This document shows positions 61,278 to 64,000 of a stretch of DNA of 64,000 nt, piece after piece. Both the position numbers and the translations under genes were made by a program. Source of the DNA: Microbacterium sp. Bi121 (GTDB lineage Bacteria > Actinomycetota > Actinomycetes > Actinomycetales > Microbacteriaceae); assembly GCF_918698005.1 (NCBI RefSeq), contig NZ_CAKKLJ010000008.1, positions 47,417 through 111,416 on the forward strand, written 5' to 3'. The notes under the pieces are model-generated. The model worked only from the letters and a program-made list of their open reading frames with translations. It did not search any database and was not told the DNA's origin. Position 1 is the stretch's first letter. Every line of letters begins with the position of its first letter.

Positions 61278-61817
61278 GTGACCGACCCGCAGCTTCCGCC
61301 GCCCGCACCTTACACGCCGGTGCCGCCCGCGCCCGCCTATCAGACCCCGCCCGGTGCCTATCCCGCGCCCGTCGGCGGTTATGGGGCTCCCGCAGGTACC
61401 TACCAGCCGCCGCAGACGGCGGCCGCCGGCTCGGTCGCACTGGGCGTGATCGCGTTCGTGCTGTCGGTCGTCGCCGGCGTCGTGGCCCCGATCATCGGGG
61501 GCATCGGCGGCTATCAGATCGGTTACGGCCTTCCCTCCGTGATGCAGTACGTCGACCCTTCCACCTCTGACCTCTCGTTCCTCTCCCCCGTGCGCGATCA
61601 AGTGCTCGTGGGCGAGATCGGTTTCTGGGTCGGTACGGTCTCGGGCCTGACGGCGATCGTGCTCGGCATCATCGCGATCGCGAAGCGTCGCGGTCGCGTC
61701 TGGGGCATCGTCTCGCTCATCCTGGCCGGGATCGGCCCCGTGCTCTTCTTCCTGGTGCTGAGCATCATGCTGGGCATCGGCGCCGGTGCGGGAGCGGTCA
61801 CGTATTACGGCGCCTGA
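61278..61817 (+). CDS. Membrane protein with proline/tyrosine-rich N-terminus
   Basis: A 179-residue protein of unknown function. Residues 1-50 are rich in Pro, Tyr, Ala and Gly, without folded-domain features. Residues about 50-80, 110-140 and 145-175 are hydrophobic, giving three or four spans, with a basic loop KRRGRVWG. The layout resembles DUF4190-type proteins of actinobacteria. Confidence 0.75.
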   Translation: MTDPQLPPPAPYTPVPPAPAYQTPPGAYPAPVGGYGAPAGTYQPPQTAAAGSVALGVIAFVLSVVAGVVAPIIGGIGGYQIGYGLPSVMQYVDPSTSDLSFLSPVRDQVLVGEIGFWVGTVSGLTAIVLGIIAIAKRRGRVWGIVSLILAGIGPVLFFLVLSIMLGIGAGAGAVTYYGA

Positions 61818-61847
61818 CCGGCGCTCCGGCGCCTCGGCGTTCCTCGT

Positions 61848-62429
61848 TCAGCGCGGCGCGTGATGCTTCTGCTGAGCGGCGAGCAGTCCCTCGGCGACGA
61901 GGAGCTCCACGGCGTCGGCGGCATCCGACACAAGGGTCGGCAGCGTCTCCCGCTCGGCCTTGCCGAACGGTGAGAGGACCCAGTCCGCGGCATCCTGGCG
62001 TCCAGGAGGACGCCCGACGCCGACACGCACACGCGGGAAGTCCGCGGTGCCGATGGCGCGGGCGACATCGCGCACACCGTTGTGACCGCCGTGACCGCCG
62101 CCCGTCTTGAGCTTGAGGGTGTCGTACGGGATGTCGAGCTCGTCGTGGACGATGACGGTGCGCTCCGGCGGCACCGAGTAGAACCGGGCCAGGGCGGCGA
62201 CCGGCGTGCCGGAGACGTTCATGAACGAGTTGGGCTTGGCCAGGACGATCTTGTCGGCGCCGGGGCGCAGCCAGGTCTCCACGACTCGGGCTCCGCCCTT
62301 GTGCTCGCGGAACCCCTCGCCCCTGCGGCCGGCGAGCTCGTCGACGACCATCTGCCCGATGTTGTGGCGGGTCGTCTCGTACCGCGGGCCCGGGTTTCCC
62401 AGCCCAACGATCAGCCAGGTGTCGGCCAT
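61848..62429 (-). CDS. pth: Peptidyl-tRNA hydrolase
   Basis: Recycles tRNA from peptidyl-tRNA. The 193-residue protein begins [23 protein letters not shown], with the catalytic His in TRHNIG, and has [36 protein letters not shown] and [11 protein letters not shown]. It lies downstream of rplY on the same strand, with a hairpin between. Confidence 0.95.
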   Translation of the reverse strand: MADTWLIVGLGNPGPRYETTRHNIGQMVVDELAGRRGEGFREHKGGARVVETWLRPGADKIVLAKPNSFMNVSGTPVAALARFYSVPPERTVIVHDELDIPYDTLKLKTGGGHGGHNGVRDVARAIGTADFPRVRVGVGRPPGRQDAADWVLSPFGKAERETLPTLVSDAADAVELLVAEGLLAAQQKHHAPR

Positions 62430-62484
62430 GCGCCCCTCATCTCATCGTCACAGCGGGTCGGGAGTCTCAACAGGTCAGAATACG

Positions 62485-62519
62485 ACGGAGGGGACGCGAT
62501 CTGATCGCGTCCCCTCCGT
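62485..62519. terminator. Hairpin between rplY and pth
   Basis: A perfect 16-base stem (ACGGAGGGGACGCGAT and complement) with a 3-base loop, 12 bases past the rplY stop. No T-run follows on the minus strand. Confidence 0.6.
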
Positions 62520-62531
62520 GAAAGCAGTGGA

Positions 62532-63161
62532 TTACTCTGCTGCGGCCTCTTCGGCGGGAGCCTCTGCGGCAGCCTCGCCCTCGGCGGCCTCGGTCTCTTC
62601 CTCAGCCTCGGGTGCGGCCTCTTCGATCGGAACATAGATCGCGACGACGAGAGTCTCGGGGTCGGCGAGAAGCGTGGCGCCCTTGGGCAGCTTGACGTCG
62701 GCAGCCGTGATGTGCTGGCCCTCTTCCAGGCCCTCGACGGAGACCTCGACGTGCTCGGGGATGTGCGTGGCCTCGACCTCGACGGCGATCGAGGTGGCGT
62801 CGAGGTTGGCGACGGTGCCGGCGAAGGGCTCGCCCGTGACGACGACGGGAACGTCCACCTGGATCTTCTCGCCCTTGCGCACGACGAGAAGATCGATGTG
62901 CTCGATGATCTGGCGCACCGGGTCCTTCTGGACGTCCTTGACGAGCGCGAGCTGGTCCTTGCCGTCGATGTCGAGCTCGAGCAGCGCGTTGGCGCGGCGG
63001 ATGATGAGCGAGACCTGGTGGCCGGGCAGTGCGACGTGCACGGGCTCGGTGCCGTGGCCGTAGATGACGGCGGGGATCTTGCCGGCGGCGCGGAGGCGGC
63101 GGGCGAAGCCCTTGCCGAACTGCTCGCGGACCTCGGCGTGGACCTTGGTGTCCTCAGACAT
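62532..63161 (-). CDS. rplY: Ribosomal protein bL25 (CTC form)
   Basis: A 209-residue 5S rRNA-binding protein of the long L25/CTC type. The N-terminal L25 domain (about 5-95) includes REQFGKGFARRLRAAGKIPAVIYG. The C-terminal domain (about 100-185) follows, and the tail is an Ala/Glu repeat (about 180-209). Start ATG with AAGGAG upstream. A structured leader precedes it. Confidence 0.93.
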   Translation of the reverse strand: MSEDTKVHAEVREQFGKGFARRLRAAGKIPAVIYGHGTEPVHVALPGHQVSLIIRRANALLELDIDGKDQLALVKDVQKDPVRQIIEHIDLLVVRKGEKIQVDVPVVVTGEPFAGTVANLDATSIAVEVEATHIPEHVEVSVEGLEEGQHITAADVKLPKGATLLADPETLVVAIYVPIEEAAPEAEEETEAAEGEAAAEAPAEEAAAE

Positions 63162-63177
63162 TGGTTCTCCTTCGGGG

Positions 63178-63256
63178 CACACGGCGAACAGCTCGCCGCG
63201 TGGTGGTCTTGTGATCGGCTTCCCGGACGCAGACGTGCGAAAAAGCCACGAGGCTT
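63178..63256 (-). promoter_or_regulatory. Structured leader upstream of rplY
   Basis: On the minus strand, AAGCC tcgt GGCTT followed by TTT (63240-63256) looks like a small terminator. A hairpin closer to the gene pairs 9 of 10 bases (63178-63187 with 63193-63202) just upstream of the ribosome-binding site. Attenuation or autoregulation is possible but unproven. Confidence 0.3.
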
Positions 63257-63337
63257 GATTCGCCGCGTCGATTACGGATGCCGCGCACGCGAAGCATCCC
63301 TCGCCGAGGAACTCCTCTATGGTACCCGAAGACCCAG

Positions 63338-63343
63338 TAGGCT
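63338..63343 (+). promoter_or_regulatory. Candidate -10 box for the small membrane protein gene
   Basis: TAGGCT about 70 bases before the ATG at 63412. The leader between contains three degenerate copies of CTCGCnCGCAGAAA. Confidence 0.35.
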
Positions 63344-63411
63344 GAAACTCAGACCTCTCGCACGCAGAAACCTCGCGCAGAAAACCTCGCACCTAGAAAT
63401 CGGAGTCCGGC

Positions 63412-63537
63412 ATGATCGACGGCGCTTTCCTCTCGCACGCCATCCTCTGGCTGATCGGCGCCATGACCCTGTGCGCCACCGTCTTCACGATCGGCGCTCT
63501 GTTCTCGATGGGTCGCACGGGCTACCGCAAGGACTGA
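63412..63537 (+). CDS. Small single-span membrane protein (41 residues)
   Basis: A short reading frame starting at an ATG with CGGAG upstream. The product begins MIDGAFLSHAILWLIGAM, has one long hydrophobic helix of about 28 residues, and ends in a basic tail (GRTGYRKD). Function unknown. It lies between the divergent rplY and the gnd gene, 93 bases before the latter. Confidence 0.6.
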   Translation: MIDGAFLSHAILWLIGAMTLCATVFTIGALFSMGRTGYRKD

Positions 63538-63630
63538 GCTCCCAGGGCCGCGGCTGTCACAGTGCCCGGACGCGCCGTACGCAGCGATACGCTGAAGTGA
63601 TCCCCTTACTTCACGATCGAGGAGCAGTCT

Positions 63631-64000
63631 GTGCCCGAAGCATCAGCGAATATCGGAGTTGTTGGACTCGCCGTCATGGGTTCGAATCTGGCGCGTAATC
63701 TCGCCAGCCGTGAGGGGAACACGGTGGCGGTGTTCAATCGGAGTTTCGAGAAGACGCAGGCGGTGCTCGATGCGCACCCCGAGGCGGGGTTCGTCGCGGC
63801 GTCCACGTACCAGGAGTTCGCGGACTCTTTGCAGAAGCCGCGGACGGCGATCATCATGGTCAAGGCCGGCGGCCCGACGGATGCGGTGATCGATGCGCTG
63901 GTGGAGGTGTTCGAGCCGGGCGACATCATCGTCGATGGGGGCAACGCGTACTTCCCCGACACGATCCGCCGGGAGAAGCAGGTCCGCGAGACCGGGATCA
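63631..64000 (+). CDS. gnd: 6-phosphogluconate dehydrogenase, N-terminal part
   Basis: The first 123 residues of the decarboxylating NADP-dependent enzyme of the pentose phosphate pathway, cut by the window end. It shows the Rossmann motif IGVVGLAVMGSNLARNLA, the NADP-specific VFNRSFEKT, MVKAGGPTDAVID and VDGGNAYFPDTIRRE. The GTG start has GAGGAG 9 bases upstream. Confidence 0.95.
   Translation, partial: MPEASANIGVVGLAVMGSNLARNLASREGNTVAVFNRSFEKTQAVLDAHPEAGFVAASTYQEFADSLQKPRTAIIMVKAGGPTDAVIDALVEVFEPGDIIVDGGNAYFPDTIRREKQVRETGI

Overview
The window is a chromosomal segment of a high-GC actinobacterium, most likely Microbacterium or a close relative in the Microbacteriaceae. The evidence is the strong GC bias, frequent GTG starts, 4-base stop/start overlaps, an acyl-CoA carboxylase with an epsilon-like subunit, DUF3039, a mycobacterial-type Ku/LigD pair, an LpdA-type flavoprotein and an actinobacterial Tad locus. 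Taxonomy is inferred from gene content, not from a marker comparison. I see no rRNA, CRISPR array or insertion sequence; the one clearly mobile part is the first 1.7 kb.

Layout. (1) 1-4803: a large serine integrase and a cut-off gene at the left edge look like the right end of an integrated element. It appears to have entered a small Tad pilin-like gene, leaving a 47-residue stub directly downstream of tadA-tadB-tadC. (2) 4936-10048: tRNA-Leu(UAG), a DedA membrane protein, divergent ku and ligD (two-component end joining), and a cation-efflux protein. (3) 10225-14080: rdgB, rph and murI in one minus-strand cluster, then pncB and DUF3039. (4) 14120-21447: an ABC exporter whose ATPase carries a long Lys/Ala and Pro/Glu tail, a sugar-type nucleotidyltransferase, two proteins of unknown function, and accD-accE. 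(5) 21651-28333: response regulator, histidine kinase and a kinase-like third protein, then a TRAM-domain methyltransferase, Maf and the biotin carboxylase accA. (6) 28438-33468: an LpdA-like quinone reductase, purine nucleoside phosphorylase with a phosphopentomutase/phosphomannomutase, a TauE/SafE permease with an apparent CTG start, and an HPr-like protein. (7) 33589-41171: a complete mannitol PTS locus with its own regulator, orphan EIIB, HPr, EI, EIICB, EIIA and MtlD. (8) 41184-45127: a flavin monooxygenase / bile-acid-type symporter / short-chain dehydrogenase cluster plus a hydrolase. (9) 45141-53272: a nucleoside uptake and salvage operon (BMP lipoprotein, ATPase, two permeases, cdd, deoA, adenosine deaminase). 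(10) 53402-64000: manC, sdhCDAB, YihY, exonuclease III, trpS, pth, ribosomal protein L25, a 41-residue membrane protein and the start of 6-phosphogluconate dehydrogenase.

How the genes fit together. The nucleoside importer supplies cytidine deaminase, thymidine phosphorylase and adenosine deaminase, and the PNP/phosphosugar mutase pair can pass the ribose phosphate on to central metabolism. The mannitol locus is self-contained: EI and HPr are encoded beside EIICB, EIIA and the dehydrogenase. accA and accD-accE lie about 5 kb apart and can together form an acyl-CoA carboxylase.

Two window-wide patterns stand out. Many genes have a TAnnnT hexamer 6 to 8 bases before the start codon and no ribosome-binding site, the signature of leaderless transcripts. 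The word GGATGCC/GGCATCC is very frequent on both strands and forces otherwise rare codons (GAT, GCA).
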